A stretch of DNA of 64,000 nucleotides, taken from Xylocopilactobacillus apicola. Lineage in GTDB: Bacteria; Bacillota; Bacilli; Lactobacillales; Lactobacillaceae. The stretch is from assembly GCF_033095985.1 (NCBI RefSeq), contig NZ_AP026802.1, forward strand, positions 1,426,001 through 1,490,000, written 5' to 3'. The position numbers and the translations under genes are program-made. Positions 27,047-34,694 of the stretch are shown here, piece by piece (the stretch's first letter is position 1; each line of letters begins with the position of its first letter). The notes below the pieces were generated by a model, which saw only the letters and a list, made by a program, of their open reading frames with translations, ran no database searches and was not told the DNA's origin.

Positions 27047-27063
27047 GCATCAATAGGAAAAAA

Positions 27064-27840
27064 ATGATGAAAAATGCAGATGAAATCCTTCAACGGATGA
27101 ACCAAAATCAAAAAATTAATTATGATCGAATTCTTCAAAAGTTAATCCAGAGCTGGCAGGATCTAGAAGAGCGCCCCAAAATCTTAATGCACGCGTGTTG
27201 TGCGCCGTGCTCTACATATAGTCTTGAATATCTTTGCGATTACGCCGATCTCACAATTTACTATTACAACAATAACATTCACCCACGCAATGAATGGGAG
27301 CGCCGCCGAATCGTGCTGCGTAATTTTGTTAATGATTTCAATGAAAAGACGGGTCATGACGTTAAAATGGTCGAAACCGAGTATCAGCCTAACACTTACC
27401 TTAAAGAAGTTACTGATCTGCATGACGAACCTGAAGGCGGCTTGCGCTGTAACGTTTGTTATAACCTGCGGCTCACTTCTGCGGCTCTTTATGCTCAAGA
27501 AAACAATTACGATTATTTTGGAACGTCTCTTACGATCAGCCCTCACAAAAACGCTCAAACAATTAACCAAATTGGTATTGAGATTCAGCATTTATACAAC
27601 ACAAAATGGCTGCCATCTGATTTTAAGAAAAACAATGGTTTCCAACGTTCAACTGAGATGTGTGAAGAATATAACATTTATCGTCAAAGCTATTGTGGGT
27701 GTCTATTTGCTGCTCGCCAAATGGATCAGCTAGATTTAAGACAGATTTCTAAAGATGCAGATCGATTTGTTGAACTAAATGGTGAAAGCCAGTCAAACTT
27801 CGATCTGGTCGAATTTAATTTTCAACACGAAGACTTATAA
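27064..27840 (+). CDS. queH: Epoxyqueuosine reductase QueH
   Basis: 258 residues. Catalyses the last step of queuosine formation in tRNA (epoxyqueuosine to queuosine), replacing QueG in many Firmicutes. Cys motifs visible: HACCAPCSTYS near residue 41, RCNVCYNLRL near 128 and RQSYCGC near 205; these carry the Fe-S cluster and auxiliary iron. The family blocks YYYNNNIHPRNEWERR and SLTISPHKN are also present. Two adjacent ATGs (27064, 27067) could serve. Monocistronic with a strong promoter and a shared terminator. Confidence 0.94.
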   Translation: MMKNADEILQRMNQNQKINYDRILQKLIQSWQDLEERPKILMHACCAPCSTYSLEYLCDYADLTIYYYNNNIHPRNEWERRRIVLRNFVNDFNEKTGHDVKMVETEYQPNTYLKEVTDLHDEPEGGLRCNVCYNLRLTSAALYAQENNYDYFGTSLTISPHKNAQTINQIGIEIQHLYNTKWLPSDFKKNNGFQRSTEMCEEYNIYRQSYCGCLFAARQMDQLDLRQISKDADRFVELNGESQSNFDLVEFNFQHEDL

Positions 27841-27876
27841 AAAAGAGATGACCGTCAAGATCACCTCTTTTTTTAA
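27841..27876. terminator. Bidirectional terminator between queH and ddl
   Basis: AAAGAGATGA paired with TCACCTCTTT (one mismatch) and followed by T-runs on both strands. The two genes converge here. Confidence 0.8.
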
Positions 27877-28923
27877 TTACTGCTGATAAATTCGCACTTT
27901 TTCGTCTAAAATCATTTCAATTAAATCTGGATAAGAAATTCCTTGTGCCTCAGCTTCTTGCGGCATCAACGATAACGGTGTGAGCCCCGGTAAAACATTA
28001 GCTTCAATGATATAAAATCCGTTTTCGTTTAACAGATAGTCCAAACGATAATAGTTAGATAAATTCAAATCACGGCCCGCTTTAATCGATAATTCATCCA
28101 TTTGTCGCTGCAAATCCGCCGAAAAATTCTTTGGAGGAGCAGTAAATACTGTCGTATTACCAGTTTTAAATTTATGCTCAAAGTCATACCAACCATCATT
28201 TACCGTGATTTCAACAGCTGGCAGGGCATGAGTGCCAATAACCCCTTGAGAAAATTCACGGCCTTTGATAAATTCTTCGACAATAATATCATCGTCAAAA
28301 ACAAAATCCTTTTCAATTGCCTGACGGGCCTCTGCGTAACTTTTAGCAATCACCGTACCGACGCTTGAACCACCATTTACTGGCTTTACTACCACTGGAT
28401 AATCAAAAGGAAATTCAGTTGGAATTGGATCACCGCGCTTGATGGAAACAAAATCAGCTGTCGGCAAACCATAATATTTCATGATCTCTTTCGATTTAGC
28501 TTTGTTCATCGCAATTGCCGCGCCAAAATAATCAGAGCCCGTATACTTAATGTTATAAAGATCTAATAAGGCTTGCACTTTTCCGTTCTCACCTGCTCCA
28601 CCATGCAACGCAATGAAAACTATCTCCGCGGAGCTTAAAACTTTAATGACATTTGGACCAAAGTAAGTCCCATCATCGTCTTTCCGTAATTTACGAATCA
28701 TCTCTTCTGTTAAAACTGACGTATCAATATCGATATCGTAGTCAACAACTTCTGAAGAGAATAGGGTCGAGAGGTCGTTTGGCAGTTTCTCAATTCCCAG
28801 AAAAGAATCGACAAATGCAACCTCGTGGCCTTTTTGGCGCAAAGCATTGGAAATTCGTTTTCCTGAAACTAAGGAGACATTGCGTTCAGTGCTAATCCCT
28901 CCGGCTAATACAGCTATTTTCAT
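27877..28923 (-). CDS. ddl: D-alanine--D-alanine/D-lactate ligase (F-type active site)
   Basis: 348 residues from ATG 28923, behind AGGAAGG (a longer frame to 28977 has no ribosome site). ATP-grasp ligase making the D-Ala-D-X terminus of the peptidoglycan stem. N-terminal AVLAGGISTERNVSLVSG, ATP-grasp VKPVNGGSSVGT, C-terminal IEANVLPGLTPLSLMP. At the position of E. coli DdlB Tyr216 (the residue after the ATP-binding Lys) the sequence reads DFEHKF, i.e. Phe. That F-type is known from Leuconostoc and vancomycin-resistant lactobacilli to favour D-Ala-D-lactate. The specificity is inferred from this one residue. Confidence 0.93.
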   Translation of the reverse strand: MKIAVLAGGISTERNVSLVSGKRISNALRQKGHEVAFVDSFLGIEKLPNDLSTLFSSEVVDYDIDIDTSVLTEEMIRKLRKDDDGTYFGPNVIKVLSSAEIVFIALHGGAGENGKVQALLDLYNIKYTGSDYFGAAIAMNKAKSKEIMKYYGLPTADFVSIKRGDPIPTEFPFDYPVVVKPVNGGSSVGTVIAKSYAEARQAIEKDFVFDDDIIVEEFIKGREFSQGVIGTHALPAVEITVNDGWYDFEHKFKTGNTTVFTAPPKNFSADLQRQMDELSIKAGRDLNLSNYYRLDYLLNENGFYIIEANVLPGLTPLSLMPQEAEAQGISYPDLIEMILDEKVRIYQQ

Positions 28924-29006
28924 TTTTGGTACCTTCCTACGTGTTTTTCGAATCTCTATTTTACCATTGATCTGCAAATATATGTTAATTATCCGAAAAA
29001 ATGGGT

Positions 29007-29012
29007 TATAAT
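29007..29012 (+). promoter_or_regulatory. Possible -10 box immediately before a membrane-protein gene
   Basis: TATAAT with TTAATT 16 nt upstream (28985-28990). Transcription would start at about 29019, the ATG itself, suggesting a leaderless or nearly leaderless message. Confidence 0.4.
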
Positions 29013-29018
29013 TTTGTT

Positions 29019-29648
29019 ATGAATATTTGGAATTTATTTGGCGTTATAATGTGGATTTTGGCAATTGCCATTGTTTACTTTCTAATTCGCGGGATCAGAA
29101 TTAGACGCCTAAAACTAGAGATTATTAGTCAGGAAAAAGGAATTAAGCAATTCACGATGATTAGAGATTTTATCGATTTCGTGATTATCTTTGTTTTGTT
29201 GATCTCTTTAACTTTGTTTACTTTCTTTACTCCTCCTGATCTTTCTGATCATGAAAATATCAAGGTCACTTACTCCTTCGATACTTTAATTTTGGAACCT
29301 GGAGAACCCAGTTACTATGTTAAGGCTCGTCTTTCCACAGGTAAAAAACCAATTCAGTACTTTACTTATTGGACTGCTGGCGCTAAACAGGAAACCGATA
29401 GTTGGCATGCATCGATCTCTGATGGAAAAGATCCTATTAACATCGCGGGAAAGCAATACAAATGGCCTACTAAAGAAATTGAGAAATATGAAACTACTTC
29501 CGAAAAAGCTTTCGTTGCAACAATGCTTGCTCGATACAAAAATAATTTTTGGAATGGATTAAAACTTAAAGCTGGCGGCGTAGCTGATGAATATCATCTA
29601 ATTCGCGTTCCGGCCTCATCATTTGTCAAAATTTCGCGGCCAAAGTAA
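29019..29648 (+). CDS. Small membrane protein of unknown function
   Basis: 209 residues from ATG 29019 (an in-frame ATG at 29001 adds six residues; neither has a Shine-Dalgarno). Two N-terminal membrane helices (about 4-24 and 49-70) are separated by a basic, presumably cytoplasmic loop; the rest (about 75-209) is a soluble extracytoplasmic domain rich in beta-type sequence, with FDTLILEPGEPSYYVKARLSTG. It resembles a lactobacillus-specific family of hypothetical proteins (possibly LVIS_2131-like), but I cannot confirm this. No catalytic motif was recognised. Ends at an intrinsic terminator beside the IS110 copy. Confidence 0.7.
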   Translation: MNIWNLFGVIMWILAIAIVYFLIRGIRIRRLKLEIISQEKGIKQFTMIRDFIDFVIIFVLLISLTLFTFFTPPDLSDHENIKVTYSFDTLILEPGEPSYYVKARLSTGKKPIQYFTYWTAGAKQETDSWHASISDGKDPINIAGKQYKWPTKEIEKYETTSEKAFVATMLARYKNNFWNGLKLKAGGVADEYHLIRVPASSFVKISRPK

Positions 29649-29679
29649 AAAAGACATCTTCAAGGATTGTCTCTTTTTT
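29647..29679 (+). terminator. Terminator of the membrane-protein gene, abutting the IS element
   Basis: AGACA (29652-29656) and TGTCT (29668-29672), flanked by A- and T-runs. The T-run merges with the right end of the IS110 element at about 29676. Confidence 0.75.
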
Positions 29680-29739
29680 CTACGATTAGTCAAGTGATTT
29701 TGAAATTTTATTTTAAATATTTTTATTTTGATTAATCAG

Positions 29740-29768
29740 CAAGGGACAAATTGTTCCTTGTTTTTTTA
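29740..29768 (+). terminator. Inward-facing terminator in the IS right end, copy A
   Basis: CAAGG-type stem (arms about 10 bp, one mismatch) followed by seven T on the plus strand, against the transposase direction. It would block read-through from outside into the element. Confidence 0.75.
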
Positions 29769-29978
29769 TAAAGGATCCTGATTTCTGAACTTTTAAATTC
29801 AAACTCAAAAATATTTTAAGTGATCTCAAGTAGAAACTTTGCTTCATAAAGTTCAATTTCAACTATCGCTAATCACTAAAATCTACTGGAATATTCAATT
29901 TTTTCCTGCACCAAATAAACCACCACTGATGAATTTTTTTCTAAATGGTGTTATAGTACTCTTGTAATCAGAAATAAC

Positions 29979-31193
29979 CTATTGGCGCTTTGTCGTCGGA
30001 TGATAAGAATATTTCTGATTTTTAATGATCAGGATGTACATCGTTCTAAGCAGGCGGTGCATCGAAGCAATGGCAATCTTCTTCGTCGAATGAGACGGGG
30101 CTGATTGCTTTTTGTTTCGGTAATAATCTGCAACATGCATCTGCTTAGAAGTTTTACTGCTGGTTGAAGAGACAATATTCATCACCATCTGATAAAGAAT
30201 TTTGCGCCCATAAGGATTCCCCCGTTTACTGATGTGATCGGCTGCTTCGTAATTTCCCGACTCATAATGTCTCAGATCAATTCCAATATAAGCATTCACT
30301 TTATTAGCTGAAGTAAAACGTCTAATGTCACCGATTTCGGCAATTAAAAGAACGGCGGTTACTTCGCCAATGCCTGGAATACTAAGTAAGATCTCATATT
30401 CAGGGAGGTCTTGAGCCAGTTCAATCATTTCTTGAATTAAGTCATGCTTTAAATCTTGAAGTCTGAGTGCCTCGTCAGCCAAGTAACGAACCTGCTTGAT
30501 CATGCTTGAATTACTGCTGACAGCTGGATGACAGGCTTGGGCTAAATCTTGTAGTTTAGCTGCAATCTTTAGTGCCCTGGCTTGTGACATATTCTTATTG
30601 GTAGAATTAAGCACCACTGGTGCTAGTTCTTCAGGATCTCCAGTGGGAACCATCGTACTCAGAGGATATCTCTTAACTAAGTTCCAATAGAGTGTGCCAT
30701 TAGGCGTGCTGAGAATTCTCTCAACACTTGGAAAAGTCATTTGGAGTGCTCGATGAAGCCTCGTCTTCGCTCGAACTAGATCTGTACTGATTTCCTGGTA
30801 GAAACGACTCAAATCTTTTAATTGATCATAAACGGGATCTTGCTGATAACTAGGTTTACGATTTAGTTGAAACTGAGTTTGAGCCAAATTAAAAGCATCA
30901 GTAGCGTCAGTTTTACGAGGACGCAGACTGTCTAACTGTTTCTTGGCAACTAAGGGATTAAGGCAAGTATATTGATACCCGTGATCTTGCAGTAACTTTT
31001 GTAAACTGCGGGAGTAGACCCCAGTGGCTTCAAAGACGATCTCTGGTTCTTTAACCGAGTTAAGATCATTTAAAAGGCGATCAAAACCGATCTGATCATT
31101 GTCAAATTTATATTGGTTCACGACATTTTGATCAACGGATATGGCAACATTTGAAGTCTTGCTGCTGATATCAATTCCGAAAACAGTTCTCAT
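29979..31193 (-). CDS. IS110-family RNA-guided transposase, copy A
   Basis: 404 residues. The N-terminal RuvC-like DEDD domain has D in VFGIDISSKTSN, E in IVFEATGVYS and DD in RKTDATDAF; the C-terminal Transposase_20 domain has the helix-hairpin-helix SIPGIGEVTAVLLIAEIGD and YESGNYEAADHISKRGNPYGR, which includes the candidate serine nucleophile. IS110 recombinases act with an element-encoded bridge RNA that pairs with donor and target DNA (established for IS621). Intact and identical in sequence to copy B, so recent transposition or gene conversion is likely. Confidence 0.95.
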   Translation of the reverse strand: MRTVFGIDISSKTSNVAISVDQNVVNQYKFDNDQIGFDRLLNDLNSVKEPEIVFEATGVYSRSLQKLLQDHGYQYTCLNPLVAKKQLDSLRPRKTDATDAFNLAQTQFQLNRKPSYQQDPVYDQLKDLSRFYQEISTDLVRAKTRLHRALQMTFPSVERILSTPNGTLYWNLVKRYPLSTMVPTGDPEELAPVVLNSTNKNMSQARALKIAAKLQDLAQACHPAVSSNSSMIKQVRYLADEALRLQDLKHDLIQEMIELAQDLPEYEILLSIPGIGEVTAVLLIAEIGDIRRFTSANKVNAYIGIDLRHYESGNYEAADHISKRGNPYGRKILYQMVMNIVSSTSSKTSKQMHVADYYRNKKQSAPSHSTKKIAIASMHRLLRTMYILIIKNQKYSYHPTTKRQ

Positions 31194-31447
31194 TATTTAG
31201 TACATCCTTTCTTGAAGTTGAGTTCATTAAATCTTTATCTATCTAATTTTCTATACCCGACGACATGCGTCCAACATTCTACGAACAGACCTTAATAAAG
31301 ATCATGAAGCTGCCAGTTTTTTTTACGACGACAAAGCGTCAAAAAGACCTACGACTTGTGCAACTTCATGCCTACTGTAACATAAAAAAAGTAGGGAACA
31401 GATGAATTCCGTCGAATCCATCTATCCACTACTAATCTTAGAATGTT
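31194..31447 (-). ncRNA. Candidate bridge-RNA region, copy A
   Basis: Noncoding 5' flank of the transposase with the same predicted structures as copy B (see 48921-49174), read on the minus strand. Assignment rests on family knowledge plus visible hairpins; the RNA boundaries are not determined. Confidence 0.45.
31384..31433 (-). terminator. Inward-facing terminator in the IS left end, copy A
   Basis: A stem of about 20 bp with a GACG loop and one mismatch, followed by T-residues on the minus strand. It also lies 20 bp after the stop of the lipoprotein gene and probably ends that transcript. Confidence 0.8.
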
Positions 31448-31453
31448 TTTTTA

Positions 31454-32389
31454 CTAAAAATCTTCATATTCATCCATTATAGTTTTGGCGTCGATGATAT
31501 CACTTTTCGCTGGCAATTTAATTTTGTCGTTAAATTCTTTGCTCTTAGTATTGACCTGCAATTGAATTTCTCCGCCATCCTTAGGCGCTAAAGTGATCGT
31601 ATAATTAAGCGTGTTTGCTTTAGGATTGTATTTGATGACATAATCAAAAGTTTTGAACTCAGAATTAAAACTATCAATATCCTTTTGATTTAATGGATTT
31701 TCTTTGAGATCCTTATCTTGATCCAGATCTTTCTTGAATTTTTCTAATAGATTTACAAAATCCTTTTTGTGAAGGACTGCAGTGATGACTCCATCTTTTT
31801 TAGTCACTGAGTCTTGCGGCAGGGAATTGATTGCTTCCTTAAACGAAGTAGCTAGATTTTTTTGAAGCTTGACCGTTGATTTGCTGGCCGCGGCTGTTTC
31901 TTTTTGCTGTTTGCTACTAAGTTCCCCGCTTTCTTTTAGTACATCAATCACATCAATGTATTTACCCTTAAATATTGAGGCATCAACATCAGGTTCTTCA
32001 GCGTCAAAATCACTCATCACCTTATATACTGAAGAAATAAAATCACCCTTGAGATAAACTTTATCCTGATTACCAACAAATTCAAGCGGGACTTCTTCCT
32101 CTAAGGCATGAATCTTCATCCTTGCTTTTGCATTAGTTCCATCTGAAGATAAATCACCGGTTAATGAACTACTTTTTAAAATCGATACATAACTACGATC
32201 AGTAGCGCTTATTTTGGTTCCTAGATCAAGTTTAGTCACTTTGACATCAAAATTTAACTGACTATTTTTCTGATTAGCTAAATCATTAAAATGATTAACT
32301 AACGTTTGCTTGTCAGAAGTTCCACATCCTGTTAAAACTAAAAGTACCGATAATAGCATTAAAGCAATAAAACGTTTTTTGTTTTTCAT
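31454..32389 (-). CDS. Lipoprotein of unknown function
   Basis: 311 residues from ATG 32389, behind GGAGGAG (the longer frame to 32425 lacks one). A lipobox is visible: basic N-terminus, hydrophobic core, then LVLTGCG with Cys about residue 22, so it is lipidated and anchored outside the membrane. The body alternates beta-type segments and acidic/lysine-rich linkers, and no enzyme motif is seen; it resembles LolA/LppX-type lipoproteins only in general character. The TAG stop lies 2 bp from the edge of the IS110 copy, so the IS hairpin now serves as its terminator; possible loss of original C-terminal residues cannot be excluded. Confidence 0.8.
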   Translation of the reverse strand: MKNKKRFIALMLLSVLLVLTGCGTSDKQTLVNHFNDLANQKNSQLNFDVKVTKLDLGTKISATDRSYVSILKSSSLTGDLSSDGTNAKARMKIHALEEEVPLEFVGNQDKVYLKGDFISSVYKVMSDFDAEEPDVDASIFKGKYIDVIDVLKESGELSSKQQKETAAASKSTVKLQKNLATSFKEAINSLPQDSVTKKDGVITAVLHKKDFVNLLEKFKKDLDQDKDLKENPLNQKDIDSFNSEFKTFDYVIKYNPKANTLNYTITLAPKDGGEIQLQVNTKSKEFNDKIKLPAKSDIIDAKTIMDEYEDF

Positions 32390-32456
32390 AATCTCCTCCA
32401 ATATAGACTTTATCGTGAAAATCAAAAAATGTCAAAGGTTTTTTGAAAGCGCTAAA

Positions 32457-33353
32457 TCATTCTCCTAGATATCTTTTGCCGTAAACTTCCGCTAAATAGC
32501 TCTCGATTGTTTTTTTCATTCGACAAACTGATGGTGATTTTTGCGTAATTGGATTCATTACTAAACAAAGCGTTCTAAAATACGGTTCTTCAAAAGGATA
32601 GATATTCACATCTCCAACCATCCGTTTAAGTGCTAATTCTGGCAAAATCCCCAGACCCAGACCGGACTCAACCATTGCCAGAATCGAAGGATCGTCAATG
32701 GAATAACTAATCGAATTACTTGAAACTCGGTAACGATCTAAAGCTCTTTTAGTATCGCGATCATAGTCAATCTGCTGAAGCACAAAATTCTGCTTAGCAA
32801 CATCTTTATCGGTAATTGATTTCTGATTATTGGGGACAAAATCTCTAGGCGTAACACAGTAAATTTGATCACGCACGAGCGGTTCCACCACGATTCCCTC
32901 TTCAACAGGTAAAGACGAAAATCCAAGATCTACGCGTCCCTGTTTAATCTGATCAATAATTTGATTAAATCCACCTTGAATTACATTAATCTCGACGTTA
33001 GTATATTTTTCTTTAAATCGTCTGATAATATTTGGAAGCCAATTTGTCGAAACAGAAGAAAAAGCCCCGATGCGCACCGTTCCGGTATTAGAACCATTAA
33101 TATTACTGGCAACCTGCTGCAATTGGTCTTCAAGATTAAGAATACTTTGAACAACTGGCATCAAAGTCTTGCCATCAGCAGTAAGTTCAACGCCAGTTCG
33201 ATTTCTAATTAACAACGGAAAACCTAATTCTTTTTCTAATTGATTAATGCTGTGACTGACAGCGCTTGGCGTCACGTTCAAACTCTGGGCTGCGCGCGTA
33301 AAAGTTCCCTTCACAACTACTTCTCTAAAAACTTGGTAACTAAAATTTGTCAT
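32457..33353 (-). CDS. LysR-family transcriptional regulator
   Basis: 298 residues. N-terminal winged helix-turn-helix (TFTRAAQSLNVTPSAVSHSINQLEKELG, quoted in parts: GTFTRAAQSLNVTPS and AVSHSINQLEKELG), linker helix to about residue 90, then a type-2 periplasmic-binding-like effector domain (TGTVRIGAFSSVSTNWLP). Transcribed divergently from the aminotransferase gene across 113 bp that contain a 10-bp inverted repeat (33392-33416). The usual LysR arrangement predicts that it controls that gene and itself. The inducer is unknown. Confidence 0.92.
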   Translation of the reverse strand: MTNFSYQVFREVVVKGTFTRAAQSLNVTPSAVSHSINQLEKELGFPLLIRNRTGVELTADGKTLMPVVQSILNLEDQLQQVASNINGSNTGTVRIGAFSSVSTNWLPNIIRRFKEKYTNVEINVIQGGFNQIIDQIKQGRVDLGFSSLPVEEGIVVEPLVRDQIYCVTPRDFVPNNQKSITDKDVAKQNFVLQQIDYDRDTKRALDRYRVSSNSISYSIDDPSILAMVESGLGLGILPELALKRMVGDVNIYPFEEPYFRTLCLVMNPITQKSPSVCRMKKTIESYLAEVYGKRYLGE

Positions 33354-33391
33354 TTGATTCTCTCCTATAGATGAACAAAATTCAACTTGCA

Positions 33392-33416
33392 GTGAAATAA
33401 ATGAGTTTTACTTCAC
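33392..33416. promoter_or_regulatory. Inverted repeat, probable LysR-type operator
   Basis: GTGAAATAAA and TTTACTTCAC (9 of 10 complementary) around TGAGT, midway in the divergent intergenic region. It contains T-N11-A-type spacing typical of LysR recognition sites. Confidence 0.65.
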
Positions 33417-33466
33417 ATAAAAATAGAATTAAAATATAACCATTATAGATCAATGGAGATAAATGA

Positions 33467-34654
33467 ATGAATTTTTCGAGCAGAACCGACTTAACAATCA
33501 ACTCTGGACTTAATGATATCTTCAAAACAAGAGATTCTCAAACCATTTCTTTTGCGGGTGGATTACCAGATAATTCGCTTTTTCCCCAAAAAGAACTAGC
33601 ACAAGCTTTTCATGAAGTAATTACCAATGATGATCCAAGTGTATTTCAGTATTCGGCAGAACAACTTCTTCCTCTGAGAGATAAAATTACTCAAAAAATG
33701 AAACGCTATGGGGTAAATGCTAAAAGTGAGGACATTTTATTCACACAAGGTGCTCAACAAGCGTTAAGTCTCGCGGCCCAGCTTTTAATTGACAAAGGCG
33801 ACGGAATTGTAGTCGAAGCGCCAACCTATGTTGGTGCACTTGCCGCCTTCGATGCAGTCGAGCCTTCTTTTTACGAGGTCCCCGTTGACAACGACGGCAT
33901 GAATATTGATGCCCTGGAACATATTTTGAAGCATCACGAAGTTAAGATGATTTATACAATTCCCGATTTTCAAAATCCAACGGGAGTCGTGATGTCAACT
34001 GCAAAGCGCAAAGCAATAGTAGAACTTGCTAATCGTTATGACGTAGTCATTGTTGAAGATGAGGCTTACCGAGACCTTCGATATACTGGGACCCAACTAC
34101 CCACAATCAAACAGTTTGATACTCAGGGCAGAGTTATCTATATTGGCAGTTTTAGTAAGATTTTAGCTCCTGCAATGCGTTTAGGATGGTTGGTCGCAAC
34201 GCCCAAAATGCGAGCAGATTTGGCAGCTTTAAAAGGCAGTACTGATATTGAAACCAGCAGTTTAACGATGCATGCCGTTAATGATTATCTAGCCGCAAAT
34301 GATATCGATCAACATATTGATGAAGTTCGAAATATCTATTGCCAAAAAAAAGATTTAATGTATCAGGCCCTGGCTGAGAATTTACCAGAAGAAGTTGAAT
34401 TTAATAATCCGGAAGGCGGATTTTTCATCTGGCTCAAATTACCAAACAATTTTGACACAGAGGAATTTCTCGATCAATACTTGCTTCCAGAAGCTAATGT
34501 GACTTTTGTCCCTTCAAAAAATCTCTTTACCTCAAAAAATGTCCTTAATGGTGCTCGACTTAATTTTACTCAACCAACCGATGAACAAATTTGCGAAGGA
34601 TGTTTACGGCTTGGTCAAGCCTTAAAAAATTATCGATTACCAATTGCTAATTAG
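33467..34654 (+). CDS. PLP-dependent aminotransferase (class I/II, 2-aminoadipate/aromatic type)
   Basis: 395 residues. Fold-type I aminotransferase: ISFAGGLPDNSLFP at the N-terminus, the TQGAQQALSLAAQLL cofactor loop, YTIPDFQNPTGVVMS, EDEAYRDLRY, the PLP-lysine in YIGSFSKILAPAMRLGW and the C-terminal substrate Arg in GARLNF. It looks like the LysN/2-aminoadipate and MocR-core branch of class I enzymes, but without a regulatory DNA-binding domain. ATG 33467 follows GGAG. The amino-acid substrate cannot be read reliably. Its regulator is probably the divergent LysR protein. Confidence 0.9.
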   Translation: MNFSSRTDLTINSGLNDIFKTRDSQTISFAGGLPDNSLFPQKELAQAFHEVITNDDPSVFQYSAEQLLPLRDKITQKMKRYGVNAKSEDILFTQGAQQALSLAAQLLIDKGDGIVVEAPTYVGALAAFDAVEPSFYEVPVDNDGMNIDALEHILKHHEVKMIYTIPDFQNPTGVVMSTAKRKAIVELANRYDVVIVEDEAYRDLRYTGTQLPTIKQFDTQGRVIYIGSFSKILAPAMRLGWLVATPKMRADLAALKGSTDIETSSLTMHAVNDYLAANDIDQHIDEVRNIYCQKKDLMYQALAENLPEEVEFNNPEGGFFIWLKLPNNFDTEEFLDQYLLPEANVTFVPSKNLFTSKNVLNGARLNFTQPTDEQICEGCLRLGQALKNYRLPIAN

Positions 34655-34661
34655 AAAACAA

Positions 34662-34690
34662 AAAAATCTGAATTACTTCAGATTTTTTTA
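34662..34690. terminator. Bidirectional terminator
   Basis: AAAAATCTGAA and TTCAGATTTTT around TTAC; serves the aminotransferase gene and the first SLAP gene, which converge here. Confidence 0.9.
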
Positions 34691-34694
34691 TTGC

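Larger units (their letters stand above)
29676..31452 (-). mobile_element. IS110-family insertion sequence, copy A
   Basis: A 1777-bp segment that reappears in reverse orientation at 48916-50692. Both edges are defined by where the two copies stop matching (ambiguous by a few A/T bases). No terminal inverted repeats or target duplications are evident, as expected for IS110. It contains one transposase gene, 259-303 bp noncoding flanks, and inward-facing terminators at both ends. Confidence 0.9.

Noticed and set aside
27184-27733. Long open frames on both strands overlapping queH
   Set aside because: QueH is fully supported by its Cys motifs, promoter and terminator; the overlapping frames have no recognisable features.
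32443-32456. cre-like TGAAAGCGCT between the lysR stop and the lipoprotein gene
   Set aside because: Only the core matches, the end of the consensus is missing, and it lies at the 3' end of the regulator rather than clearly in a promoter.
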